Positions 1 through 7,497 of a stretch of 41,943 bases of DNA are shown piece after piece (positions within the stretch are counted from its first letter, which is position 1; every line of letters starts with the position of its first letter). The notes beneath the pieces are model-generated. The model made no database searches and was not told the origin of the DNA. It saw only the letters and a program-made list of their open reading frames with translations. The position numbers and the translations under genes were made by a program. This stretch comes from Shewanella sp. NIFS-20-20 (GTDB lineage: Bacteria; Pseudomonadota; Gammaproteobacteria; Enterobacterales; Shewanellaceae): positions 1-41,943 of the forward strand of contig NZ_JAHUTT010000034.1 of the NCBI RefSeq assembly GCF_019209865.1, written 5' to 3'.

Positions 1-189
1 TGCTCAAGCAATGCGACTGTGGTGCGCCGAGCCAAAAAGTGAAGATGAAGAAAGCGGGTTGGAACGATGATTATAGGGCAAGAGTCTTCTTTGGGTTATA
101 AATCCATCAAAGTATGCTCCCGCCCTGCTTTGTTCCCCGTCCGGAGTTGCCGAAGGGATTAGGTTGAAATAGCGGGCACAGTCAGGGAT

Positions 190-545
190 GACAGCGTAAG
201 TGTCGCTGAGCCATGGACGCTGAATCGACACTGATCGCGTCCATGGCAAGCTAATCACGATGAGTAACAACTCCGGTTGGGGCGTCCTTGGGGTTGTCAG
301 GGCGAATGCTTGCTCAAAGGCAAGCAAGCTTATGAGCGAGAGGCAAGGATGCCGAACTGGCTTTTCTACATGGACGTATTTATTGGACGAGCAATACCCC
401 TGACCCGGGTGTGGGCTGGAAGCCCACGATGTCCGGTCGTGTCAGCGACCATGTCCGGTAGGGACAACTCTCATCTGTGACGGCACGTCACAATTCAATC
501 TTAGTGGCTGCAAGCCACATCAAGCAAGTGACTCTGGCAGTCGCA
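190..545. repeat. hairpin-rich non-coding array downstream of dmsH
   Basis: No convincing gene is seen in positions 1-578. Instead there is a run of short inverted repeats. A 10-bp stem has arms at 211-220 and 237-246 (CCATGGACGC and its complement). Further stems are 308-325 (GCTTGC/GCAAGC), 411-427 (GTGGGCT gga AGCCCAC), 437-452 (GGTCG/CGACC), about 452-466 (TGTCC/GGACA), 476-492 (TGTGACG gca CGTCACA) and 504-518 (GTGGCT gca AGCCAC), plus an imperfect one near 525-545. Several have three-base loops and lie 10-25 bases apart. The short ORFs here have unconvincing composition. Whether this is a decayed repeat element or a set of RNA hairpins downstream of the dms operon cannot be told from the sequence alone. 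Confidence 0.6.
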
Positions 546-578
546 CTCTGCCCTACCACCTTTGCGAAGCCAGAAACA

Positions 579-1040
579 TCAAACCATGTTTCGACTCGCA
601 CTTCGTCTCTGAATATACAAACCTTCCAACTGCTCACTGAACTTAATCATCTGCTCACGTTGCAGTGCAGCGGCATCATCCAGCGACTCGATGGCCGTAT
701 CCACAGCGATTCGCTTTGCCAGTGCTAGGATCAGTTGCTCGGCCTGACTCAGGCCGCCGAACTGTACTTCTTTGATAAACAGCAAGCGGAAGCAGTCGTG
801 GAATACCGAGATCAACATGCTGTTCGTCAACATGAATCTGTCTGAATGCTCGGGGTCTTTAGCAAATCGGGCATCGTCGGCCTGATAGCTCATGGCGGCA
901 ATCAGGTTGCACACGGTAGTCAGCGAGGTAGCCCCGCCAAATAGCTGGGCGACTTCCTGTTTTTGTGCCAGCACCAAGGCCAGCTGATGGGCAAACTCAG
1001 CCTTACTCCACTGATCGCCCAAGGCTTTAATCACACTCAT
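579..1040 (-). CDS. dmsH: DmsH-like accessory protein of the DMSO reductase operon
   Basis: This 153-residue protein is mostly helical in character. It has no signal peptide, membrane segment or metal-binding motif. It is called DmsH mainly by position: in Shewanella the operon order is dmsE-F-A-B-G-H, and this gene follows the TorD-type chaperone gene of the first cluster. It has a good ribosome site (GAGGG six bases before the ATG). The gap of about 200 bases to dmsG1 is long for an operon and holds an imperfect inverted repeat. The second dms cluster has no equivalent gene after its chaperone. The biochemical role of DmsH is not established, and nothing in the sequence adds to it. Confidence 0.6.
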   Translation of the reverse strand: MSVIKALGDQWSKAEFAHQLALVLAQKQEVAQLFGGATSLTTVCNLIAAMSYQADDARFAKDPEHSDRFMLTNSMLISVFHDCFRLLFIKEVQFGGLSQAEQLILALAKRIAVDTAIESLDDAAALQREQMIKFSEQLEGLYIQRRSASRNMV

Positions 1041-1106
1041 ACATTACCCTCAAACTGTCCGGTTCTATAAAAGCGATCTGGCACGAAGCACTAACTTCGC
1101 TCACTA

Positions 1107-1181
1107 CACCGAGGACACGAAGGAAAAACAATAGAAGATCAGATCGTTAAGCTTTCGCTTTTCTTCGTGTTCTTCGCGGTT
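1107..1181. repeat. imperfect inverted-repeat element in the dmsG1-dmsH gap
   Basis: The left arm (1107-1129) carries GGACACGAAGGAAAA. The right arm (1158-1181) read on the other strand carries GAACACGAAGAAAAG, so the two ends are inverted copies about 30 bases apart. It resembles the ACACGAAG-type intergenic palindromes seen in many gammaproteobacteria. It lies inside what should be a continuous transcript, so it is probably transcribed as a hairpin. Confidence 0.5.
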
Positions 1182-1239
1182 CAGGCTTTTGCCTTTAAAC
1201 AACAAGCGGTCTGCCACCAAGCGCTGCGCTTTTCGTAGT

Positions 1240-1944
1240 TCAGTGCATTGCGTCGCTTTTGTGGCTGACCAACTCTGCTTCCAGTTGTGATTGCAGGCTC
1301 TGCAGATAATTCAGAGTCAAAGGTGCCAGCGCACGGTAGAAGTCTGTTTTGGCATTGGCGGCCAGCAGCGCAATGCATTGGGGCGCAAATGGCATCAGAT
1401 ATTCCCGCAGCAACAGGGCCAGCCAAGCGCGGCTAAAGGCCACATGCTCATCGCTGTCCATAAGGACGGGGATCGTACCCTCTTCAGTGGCCAGCGCGTT
1501 AGCAATCACTGCCAGCATCAAGCCCAGATGATCGACCGGCTCATTGCGGGTGGAGTCCAGCTCCAGCCCTGAGTCTTTGTAAAAGGCCACCAGCGCCTGC
1601 GTGCTGACATCATTCAATAACCCAGTCTCACACAGGTACATACTGCCCCAAGGCGGACACAGTGGCACACCTGGGCCGACAAACAGACGGGTATAGTCCA
1701 GCTGCAAGGCTTCGATAGCCTGCTCATCACTCAGGTTTGCGCTGGCCTGAATCACCGTAGTACTGGCAGCATCCATCAGCTCACAGGCCTGCATTGCTTC
1801 TGGCGAACTGTCGCCCAGCGGCCACTGCTCGACGAAAGGAATTTCTGCCACCATCGCCAGCAACTCTTCGCCCGGCGGCTCGAACCATAAATTGTGAAGA
1901 ATTTGGGCCATGGCTTGCAGTTCAACGCGATCGATATTGGTCAT
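1240..1944 (-). CDS. dmsG: TorD/DmsD-family chaperone, first dms cluster
   Basis: This 234-residue cytoplasmic protein belongs to the TorD/DmsD family. These chaperones bind the twin-arginine leader of a molybdoenzyme and hold it until the cofactor is inserted. The diagnostic stretch LDYTRLFVGPGVPLCPPWGS lies near residues 79-98, followed by a YL[CG]E-type strand and the DHLGLML helix. Its partner is presumably DmsA1. It is separated from dmsB1 by 350 bases containing a terminator-like hairpin and a repeat array, so expression may rely on read-through or on its own promoter. The second cluster carries a clear homologue at 9707-10366. Confidence 0.9.
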   Translation of the reverse strand: MTNIDRVELQAMAQILHNLWFEPPGEELLAMVAEIPFVEQWPLGDSSPEAMQACELMDAASTTVIQASANLSDEQAIEALQLDYTRLFVGPGVPLCPPWGSMYLCETGLLNDVSTQALVAFYKDSGLELDSTRNEPVDHLGLMLAVIANALATEEGTIPVLMDSDEHVAFSRAWLALLLREYLMPFAPQCIALLAANAKTDFYRALAPLTLNYLQSLQSQLEAELVSHKSDAMH

Positions 1945-2013
1945 CTTACTTACTCTTTGAGGGGGCTTGCCTAATCGCCCGTGTCACCGTCAGGTATGGT
2001 GCGAACCTTACAC

Positions 2014-2039
2014 AAAAGAAGGTGCATTATGCACCTTCT
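2014..2039 (-). terminator. terminator-like hairpin upstream of dmsG1
   Basis: A perfect inverted repeat (AGAAGGTGCAT at 2017-2027 and its complement at 2029-2039) is followed on the minus strand by TTTTG. It lies 70 bases before the dmsG1 start and downstream of dmsB1. The short T-run makes it a weaker candidate than the matching structure at 10382-10410. Confidence 0.5.
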
Positions 2040-2164
2040 CTGGATAAAACGAATACGAACTGTATGCGCTTTTTGTATCTAAGTCGCGTCCTCAGGGGGA
2101 ATTCAATGCTGTTGAGACAAGGCCATTAACCGCTCCCCGGCAACTGCTCCTGCGTTGCTCTACC

Positions 2165-2260
2165 TCCTGCATCCATGCAGTCGTGCGTGAATGGCATTCA
2201 CCACCTCCATGTGGCTAGCGAGTCGACGAACGTCATAGTGGGCCTATGACGAGTCGGCTC
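2165..2260. repeat. hairpin cluster in the dmsB1-dmsG1 gap
   Basis: Several consecutive small inverted repeats fill this stretch: CTGCATCCATGCAG, TGAATggcATTCA, CCAC/GTGG, and a longer stem with CGTCATAG at 2231-2238 pairing with CTATGACG at 2244-2251, extended outward with small bulges. The style resembles the array at 190-545. The equivalent gap in the second dms cluster is only 66 bases, so this looks like inserted sequence. Confidence 0.55.
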
Positions 2261-2294
2261 AACACAGTATCAAGTGCAGTGAAACCCTCTGAAA

Positions 2295-3029
2295 TTACAC
2301 TTCAGCTGGGTTGAGGATACTGCCCTCAACCAGGTTCAGCTTAGGCTCGCTGCCGACTGGCCATGGTTCACCGTAGCAAATACCAATGCTTTCTTTGACC
2401 GGACGACCGTGACGGTTAGCCTTGATGATCAGGTTTGGCTTGGTGATCTCAGGTGATGGCAGCGGCGCAATATGACCATCGCCTTCTCCATACTTGGCCT
2501 GCAACTTATCCATGGTGTCGAAGTCCAGGGCACGCAGTGGGCAGGACTCTACACAGATAGGCTGACGCCCCACGGCTAGACGCTCAAAACAACCGTCACA
2601 CTTGGTCATTACCTTGCGCTCAGGATCCAACTGCGGCGCGTCGTATGGACAGGCACAGGCACAGCTTTCACAGCCAATACACAGCTCCTGGTTTACGTGC
2701 ACCAGACCATCTTCTTTACGCTTGTGCATGGCGCCGGTTGGGCAGTACTTCACACAGGCCGGCTCGTTGCAGTGGTTACAGCCGATAGACATGTAGTAAG
2801 CAAAGACGTTTTGCTCGAAGCTGCCGTCTGCGTTGGTGGTCCACTCACCGCCGCCGTACTCGTACACGCGACGCCACAGCACGCCTTTCATGGCCGAGAT
2901 GCCTTTAGCACCTTCGCCCTGGCCGCGCTGAGAGCCGACCATGCGGTCTTTACAGGCTACGTGGCAGGTCTTACAACCGGTACACTTGGTGGTGTCGAGG
3001 TAAAAACCATATTGAACTTGAGCTTTCAT
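2295..3029 (-). CDS. dmsB: DMSO reductase iron-sulfur subunit DmsB, first cluster
   Basis: This 244-residue ferredoxin-like subunit passes electrons to the DmsA molybdenum centre. Four cysteine groups for four 4Fe-4S clusters are visible: CTGCKTCHVACKDR near the N-terminus, CNHCNEPACVKYCPTG, CIGCESCACACPYDAP, and a CDGC...CVESCPLRALD group. It has no signal of its own and is expected to be co-exported with DmsA by the Tat system. The start has a strong site (AGGAGG eight bases before the ATG). It begins three bases after dmsA1. There is no DmsC membrane anchor nearby, in keeping with the extracellular Shewanella enzyme. Confidence 0.95.
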   Translation of the reverse strand: MKAQVQYGFYLDTTKCTGCKTCHVACKDRMVGSQRGQGEGAKGISAMKGVLWRRVYEYGGGEWTTNADGSFEQNVFAYYMSIGCNHCNEPACVKYCPTGAMHKRKEDGLVHVNQELCIGCESCACACPYDAPQLDPERKVMTKCDGCFERLAVGRQPICVESCPLRALDFDTMDKLQAKYGEGDGHIAPLPSPEITKPNLIIKANRHGRPVKESIGICYGEPWPVGSEPKLNLVEGSILNPAEV

Positions 3030-3032
3030 GGA

Positions 3033-5588
3033 TTATGCCTCCTTCTTAGCGGCAAGCTGGACACGGTTGGTGTGTTGTGGGTTACCTTTCACAATCGGTG
3101 TCGGGTGGTACTTGGTCAGCACGTTTAGGGCACCATTGACATCCACAGGGCGACCTTTGTGGTCTTTGTCTTCACCCGGCTTGTACCAGCGACCTTCACC
3201 CATGGCGACCACGCCCGGCGCGATACGCGGGGTGATACGCACCGGCAGCTCGGTCATACCGCGGTCGTTCCACACCCGCACGGTTTCGCCAGGCGTCAGG
3301 TTGCGGGCAGTGGCGTCCATTGGGTTCATCCATACCGCGTCTTCAACCGCTTCACGCAGCCATGGCACGTTGTCGTAGCTTGAGTGCACGCGCCCCTTGG
3401 TGTGGTAACCAATCAACTGCAGCGGGAACTCAGCCGCAGTCTCTTTATCTTCATAACCATCCCAGGTGACCACGTACTGTGGCAGTGGGGTGATCTTGTA
3501 GCGTTCAGCCAGCTGCTCGGCGCTGAAACGCTGACGTTCTTCGCTTGACCAGTAGTCCTGCAGCTGCCAGTTGGCGCGCTTGTCAGCCATGGCCAGCGAG
3601 TAGATCTCAATCTTGCCGGAAGGGGTCTTCACGCCGTAGGCGTCTGGTTTACCTTCAATCCAGTCCTGCAGTACCACAAAGCTTTCTGGCATGTACTTGC
3701 GGAACACGCCTTGCTTGGTGGCCTCATCATAAGTGGCTGGCAGACCGATATCCGGGTTGTTGGCACGGGTCTTCGCGTACAACTCATTGTTCCAGTCAGC
3801 CACTGTCTTGCCTTCGGTGTAGTCATTGCAGTTCATGGCCTTGGCCAGACCTGAGCAGATGTCGTACATGTTTTTGGCTTCGCCCAAGGGCTTAACGCCG
3901 GTGCTCATCATGGTCATGTAACCCATTTGACCCGAGGCATAAGAGTCACCAGCCAGATCATCAGACTCCAGCCAGGTGGCTGCAGGCAGAATGTAGTCGG
4001 CGTAACGGGCAGATGGGGTCATCCAGCAATCACACACCACGATCAACTCACACTTACTGGTGTCAGCCAAAATGGCCGTGGTGCCGTTAATGTCTGAGTG
4101 CTGGTTGACGATGGCGTTACCCGACACGTTAATGATCGCCTTGATGTTAGAATCCAGCGTGTCTGCACCCTTGAGGTTATGGGTGTAAGGCGTGAACTCC
4201 TTGCCGCGCTCAATGGCTTCAGAGAAGGTGAATACCGGAATGGTGGCCTTAACGGCGTTGTCACCGATATCGATACCGGCTACGCCCAGACCATAGTTCA
4301 TTGGCATGCCGCCGGTGTTCACACCGCTCTGACCCAGCTTACCGGTCAGGATAGACAGCATGTACAGGGCACGTACGGCCTGATCGCCGTTGGCGTGACG
4401 GCTGACACCGGCGCCAATGCTGATGTATGGCGCCTTGGCGTTCATGATGGCGTTTGCCAGTTCACGAATTTGTGCCGCCGAGATACCGCAACGTGCCGCC
4501 GCCCACTCTGGGGTGCGCGCAAGGCCTGTGTGGGTACCCAAAATGTAATCTTTGTAGTTCTCTTTGGGATCGATAAGCGCCGCGTAACGCTGCTGCTCGG
4601 CATCATCAGATGCTGCCCACTCGGCCTTGAAGCTTGCCAGCGAGGCAAAATCATATCCCAGACAGTGCTTGTCCAAGAAGGCTTTGGAGTTGGCATCAAT
4701 CCAGCCTGAGGTGATCATTTCAAAGGCCACCGCTTCAGCCAGCGCCGCATCGGTACCCGGACGGATTGGCAGCCACTGGTGCTCTTTACCCAGCATGGAG
4801 TCGGTGTAACGGGTATCAACCATGTACACCTTGATATCGCCTGGGTGGTTGTTCAGTGCCTGCACGAAGTCATAGCCTTCGCCGCTGCCGCTCATCCGCA
4901 TTTCATTCGGGTTGAAAGCAACACCGATAAACAGGTCGGCGTTGGCGATTTCAGCCAGACGGGAGCCGTAGTAAGCGTGGCCGGCATCACCGAAGGTGGC
5001 TTCGGCAGCTGAGTACAGCTGTGCCCAGGAGTAGTCCCAGTGGTGATCCAGATAACCGCCGGTTTTGTTCAGCAGACGCTGCCACACCTGGTATCCGGCA
5101 AAGCCATAGTAAGCGCCACTGCGGTAATGGAAATAGGTCGATGCAGGGCCGTGATCAGCACGAATTTGATTCAGCTTCTCGCCCACTTCTTTGTATGCCT
5201 GTTCCCAGCTGATGGCCACGAACTGGTCAACTTCACCACTGCGGGTGGCACCGATACGCTTCATTGGGGTGCGCAGACGGTCCGGTGCATAGGTACGCTG
5301 GCGCAGTGAGCGGCCACGGGTACAGCAACGGATCTGATGGTTGTCGCCGTACTGATCTGATGTCTCATGATCAGTTTCGATGCGGGTGATCACCCCATCA
5401 CGACTGAATACTTTGATAGGGCAGTTCGAGCCGCAGTTAACCAAACACGCTGACCAGTGCTGTACTTCAGCGGCAGTCGGTTGCAACGGCTTGCTGAACG
5501 TTGGGGTTTTGGTGCTTGGATTACAAGCGCTGACCGTAGCGGCACAGCCCATAGCAGCACTCATTTTTAAGAAACTTCGACGTTCCAT
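3033..5588 (-). CDS. dmsA: DMSO reductase molybdopterin subunit DmsA, first cluster
   Basis: An 851-residue molybdopterin oxidoreductase. The leader has a twin-arginine motif (RRSFLK, residues 3-8) followed by a lipobox VSAC with Cys22, so it should be exported folded and then lipidated. Cys48, Cys52, Cys56 and Cys88 or 89 fit the N-terminal 4Fe-4S site. WDYSWAQ supplies a serine at the position of the E. coli DmsA molybdenum ligand (GDYSTAQ). The ATG at 5588 is preferred, with GAGG nine bases upstream; a GTG lies one codon earlier. It leads dmsA1-B1-G1-H. It has no adjacent dmsE or dmsF, so it must share the conduit of the other cluster or act elsewhere. The substrate could also be another S- or N-oxide. 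Confidence 0.92.
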   Translation of the reverse strand: MERRSFLKMSAAMGCAATVSACNPSTKTPTFSKPLQPTAAEVQHWSACLVNCGSNCPIKVFSRDGVITRIETDHETSDQYGDNHQIRCCTRGRSLRQRTYAPDRLRTPMKRIGATRSGEVDQFVAISWEQAYKEVGEKLNQIRADHGPASTYFHYRSGAYYGFAGYQVWQRLLNKTGGYLDHHWDYSWAQLYSAAEATFGDAGHAYYGSRLAEIANADLFIGVAFNPNEMRMSGSGEGYDFVQALNNHPGDIKVYMVDTRYTDSMLGKEHQWLPIRPGTDAALAEAVAFEMITSGWIDANSKAFLDKHCLGYDFASLASFKAEWAASDDAEQQRYAALIDPKENYKDYILGTHTGLARTPEWAAARCGISAAQIRELANAIMNAKAPYISIGAGVSRHANGDQAVRALYMLSILTGKLGQSGVNTGGMPMNYGLGVAGIDIGDNAVKATIPVFTFSEAIERGKEFTPYTHNLKGADTLDSNIKAIINVSGNAIVNQHSDINGTTAILADTSKCELIVVCDCWMTPSARYADYILPAATWLESDDLAGDSYASGQMGYMTMMSTGVKPLGEAKNMYDICSGLAKAMNCNDYTEGKTVADWNNELYAKTRANNPDIGLPATYDEATKQGVFRKYMPESFVVLQDWIEGKPDAYGVKTPSGKIEIYSLAMADKRANWQLQDYWSSEERQRFSAEQLAERYKITPLPQYVVTWDGYEDKETAAEFPLQLIGYHTKGRVHSSYDNVPWLREAVEDAVWMNPMDATARNLTPGETVRVWNDRGMTELPVRITPRIAPGVVAMGEGRWYKPGEDKDHKGRPVDVNGALNVLTKYHPTPIVKGNPQHTNRVQLAAKKEA

Positions 5589-5715
5589 CACTCATGACCT
5601 CAATAAAAACCACAACCGATTCAACCGCGATGGCATCGATTGCCATATTTAGTTTTTGCAGTCAAATCAAGCTGTATTAGTGATGTCTATTGTAAGAGAG
5701 GAAGTGGCACAAACT

Positions 5716-5792
5716 GGGGTTGTTACTTTTTGAATACCTAAAAATGCGGCGATATCGACAAATTACCTCAAACTATGAGAATGATCACAACC
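5716..5792 (-). promoter_or_regulatory. dmsA1 upstream region with CRP-like site
   Basis: TATGA-N6-TCACA at 5774-5789 fits the CRP consensus well. The surrounding block (GGGGTTGTTA at 5716, CCTCAA at 5766, TCACA at 5785) recurs with identical spacing upstream of dmsE (16720, 16770, 16789). CRP is known to be required for anaerobic DMSO respiration in Shewanella oneidensis. If transcription starts near 5720 on the minus strand, the site would sit close to -61, a typical class I position. A small stem (ATGGCA/TGCCAT, 5630-5646) lies in the leader. Confidence 0.6.
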
Positions 5793-5968
5793 AAAGCGAA
5801 ATTTTAGAACTAAACACTATAATTGCATCTATATGAAATAAATGAAAATTGTCAATTTGCCACCCAAACAAGCCTAACTGATGTAATCAAAATGCGGCCA
5901 AGTTGTTGCTAAACCAATGAAGGGATCGCTTAAAAAAACATCGAATTGATCATATTTCAGTAAATCAA

Positions 5969-6067
5969 TTACTTTTGGGAAAATACCTCACCGTTTTTAT
6001 CATAATACAAAATTCTCAGTCCCTGACCTGGGTCATTAATGCGACGAATGCCTTCAGCAGTTATCAC
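5969..6067 (-). pseudogene. possible gene fragment or 32-residue ORF
   Basis: A 32-codon reading frame from a GTG at 6067 ends in a stop at 5969. Its sequence looks protein-like (RRINDPGQGLRILYYDKNGE), unlike the AT-rich spacer around it. An upstream stop in the same frame suggests it is the tail of a decayed gene rather than a complete one. It lies in a different frame from the MORN lipoprotein just upstream, whose repeats it faintly resembles (YYDKNG). I do not recognise its family. Confidence 0.3.
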
Positions 6068-6093
6068 GTTTTGTTAAGACTGGTAGGCATGCT

Positions 6094-6909
6094 TTACTGG
6101 CCATTGCAGTGAGAGTGTTGGTAGGATTCAAGCTCAGTGCCCATATCAAAATACACGGTTTCTTGCAGCTGACCGTTTTCTTGGCAAAATTTTTGATAGT
6201 AGCCATGGCGATTGATGCCCGGATTAAAGCCATATTGTTGACGAGTTTGCATTTGACCATTAGTAAAAAAACTTTCTAATAACGCCGTGTCGCTTTTACG
6301 GTCATAACTGAAGCGGGTTTTGAGCTGGCCACTTGAGTAAAATGAGCGGCTATTGAGTTTTTTGAGATCCTCGGCAAGATATTCAGCCTCACTTTCAAGT
6401 ACCCCATTGGCAAAGTAACCTAACACGCGCTGACGCGCCTCACCATCGATGCTATAGAAATAACGCCACGGCAACCCTTTCATATAACTAATTTCCTCCA
6501 CCAACTCGCCATCTTGGTCGTGGTAACTTCGGTCAATCATGCCATCTTCAGTGTATTGCTTGCGCTCAAGCAATTGACCTTGCTGATACAATTCTTGGCT
6601 TCTAAGTTGACCGAGATGGGCATAATAGCTTAGGCGCTCCCCCACAAATTGGCCGTGCTCTTGTTGGCCAAATCTTGACAGTTGACCATCAATAAACCCC
6701 AACATATAACCATGAGCCTTGCCGTTAAGGTACTGCGTAATGAGATAAAACCCTTGGGGGCTGCCATAGGTTGCTATGCCGGTAAAAGGCTGGCCTTGAT
6801 AACCATTGAGACACTGCGACTGACCCAGATCATCCTCTTGGCAAAGAATAGGTTCAAGCTGATAAGCATCAATCGGCACTTGCGCCTTAGGTTGACATCC
6901 AAGTAGCAA
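6094..6909 (-). CDS. MORN-repeat (YwqK-like) lipoprotein with disrupted start
   Basis: The intact frame encodes repeated units of the type GQL-x-R-x-x-Y and G-x-L-x-x-x-x-Y, typical of MORN/YwqK-like proteins, over about 270 residues. A lipobox LLGC stands at the N-terminus of the open frame. No ATG lies in this frame: going upstream it reads a hydrophobic leader (PLLLLAAIAGLLLGC) and then a stop. An ATG with an AAGGG ribosome site lies at 6953, one frame away. One extra C in the run at 6938-6939 (minus strand) would join them into a perfect lipoprotein signal beginning MLNARPLLLL. So the gene is either frameshifted, mis-sequenced, or started from an unusual codon (TTG 6909 or CTG 6936). Its function is unknown. 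Confidence 0.65.
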   Translation of the reverse strand: MLLGCQPKAQVPIDAYQLEPILCQEDDLGQSQCLNGYQGQPFTGIATYGSPQGFYLITQYLNGKAHGYMLGFIDGQLSRFGQQEHGQFVGERLSYYAHLGQLRSQELYQQGQLLERKQYTEDGMIDRSYHDQDGELVEEISYMKGLPWRYFYSIDGEARQRVLGYFANGVLESEAEYLAEDLKKLNSRSFYSSGQLKTRFSYDRKSDTALLESFFTNGQMQTRQQYGFNPGINRHGYYQKFCQENGQLQETVYFDMGTELESYQHSHCNGQ

Positions 6910-7079
6910 GCCTGCGATAGCAGCCAGCAGTAGCAGAGGCGAGCATTAAGCATAGAAAGGCACCCTTAATAAACCTTGTGGTTAAAGGTTGATTGGCACA
7001 ATACTTGACCTCATTCAAGCGGAAACAACAAGTTCGAGTAAAATACAAGATCTCAGCGTGGGGGCTGCATATCAGTCAT

Positions 7080-7492
7080 TTAGCAGGTTTTACTCACAAT
7101 CAAATCATTTTCCATGGAGCCAACAGTCGCCACCAAACCCAACGCGGCTTCAAGGCCTGTGAGAATAAAGCAAGTTATCACTACCGCCACGAACCACGGC
7201 GTACTGAAATCAAGTCATCTAAAGGTGAAACAGGCCACACCTAGGATTGCTGTGAGCGTCAAAGCAAACGGTTTAGGTCTGGCCGGTTGCCACACTGGCG
7301 TCATCGGCAAGGTCACTGTCCCCAGAGGGGCGACCCCAAAACGCGCAGCCAACAGCATATCAGCAATCACTTAAGGCCCAACGTACAGCACAGGATTGTA
7401 CTGGTCAAGCCAAGCTGGCCGTTAAACAGGGACCTTGTTCGTCAGGGGAGCCCCTTCGATTTACTTGCAATCAACGTTTCATCCCTGCCCAT
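7080..7492 (-). pseudogene. decayed DUF4395-like membrane protein
   Basis: No intact gene is present here, but the minus strand holds protein-like pieces broken by stops and a frame change: IADMLLAARFGVAPLG, then PVWQPARPKPFALTLTAILG, a stop, then a hydrophobic piece ending LTGLEAALGLVATVGSM. The order resembles DUF4395 proteins: a helix, an R/G-rich turn with SPL/APLG, a KxFA motif, then a last helix with LEA-x-LGF-x-x-G. The cysteines usual in the last helix are missing. It begins five bases after the transporter stop codon. The family assignment is from memory of the pattern only. Confidence 0.4.
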
Positions 7493-7497
7493 GAGTT

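Noticed and set aside
4..327. Open frame of 107 codons on the minus strand at the window start
   Set aside because: It crosses a 10-bp inverted repeat, has no recognisable motif, and lies in a stretch that looks non-coding in all frames.
411..518. Regularly spaced hairpins considered as a CRISPR array
   Set aside because: The stems are different sequences, not identical direct repeats, and no cas gene is present.
4098..4709. Plus-strand open frame of 203 codons
   Set aside because: It lies wholly opposite dmsA1, which has clear motifs; it has no ribosome site or family signature.
5946..5968. TTGAT...ATCAA resembling an FNR/EtrA site
   Set aside because: The half-sites are 13 bases apart rather than four, and it is more than 350 bases from dmsA1.
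6993..7374. Plus-strand open frames of about 85 codons
   Set aside because: They run opposite the decayed DUF4395-like pieces and show no coding character of their own.
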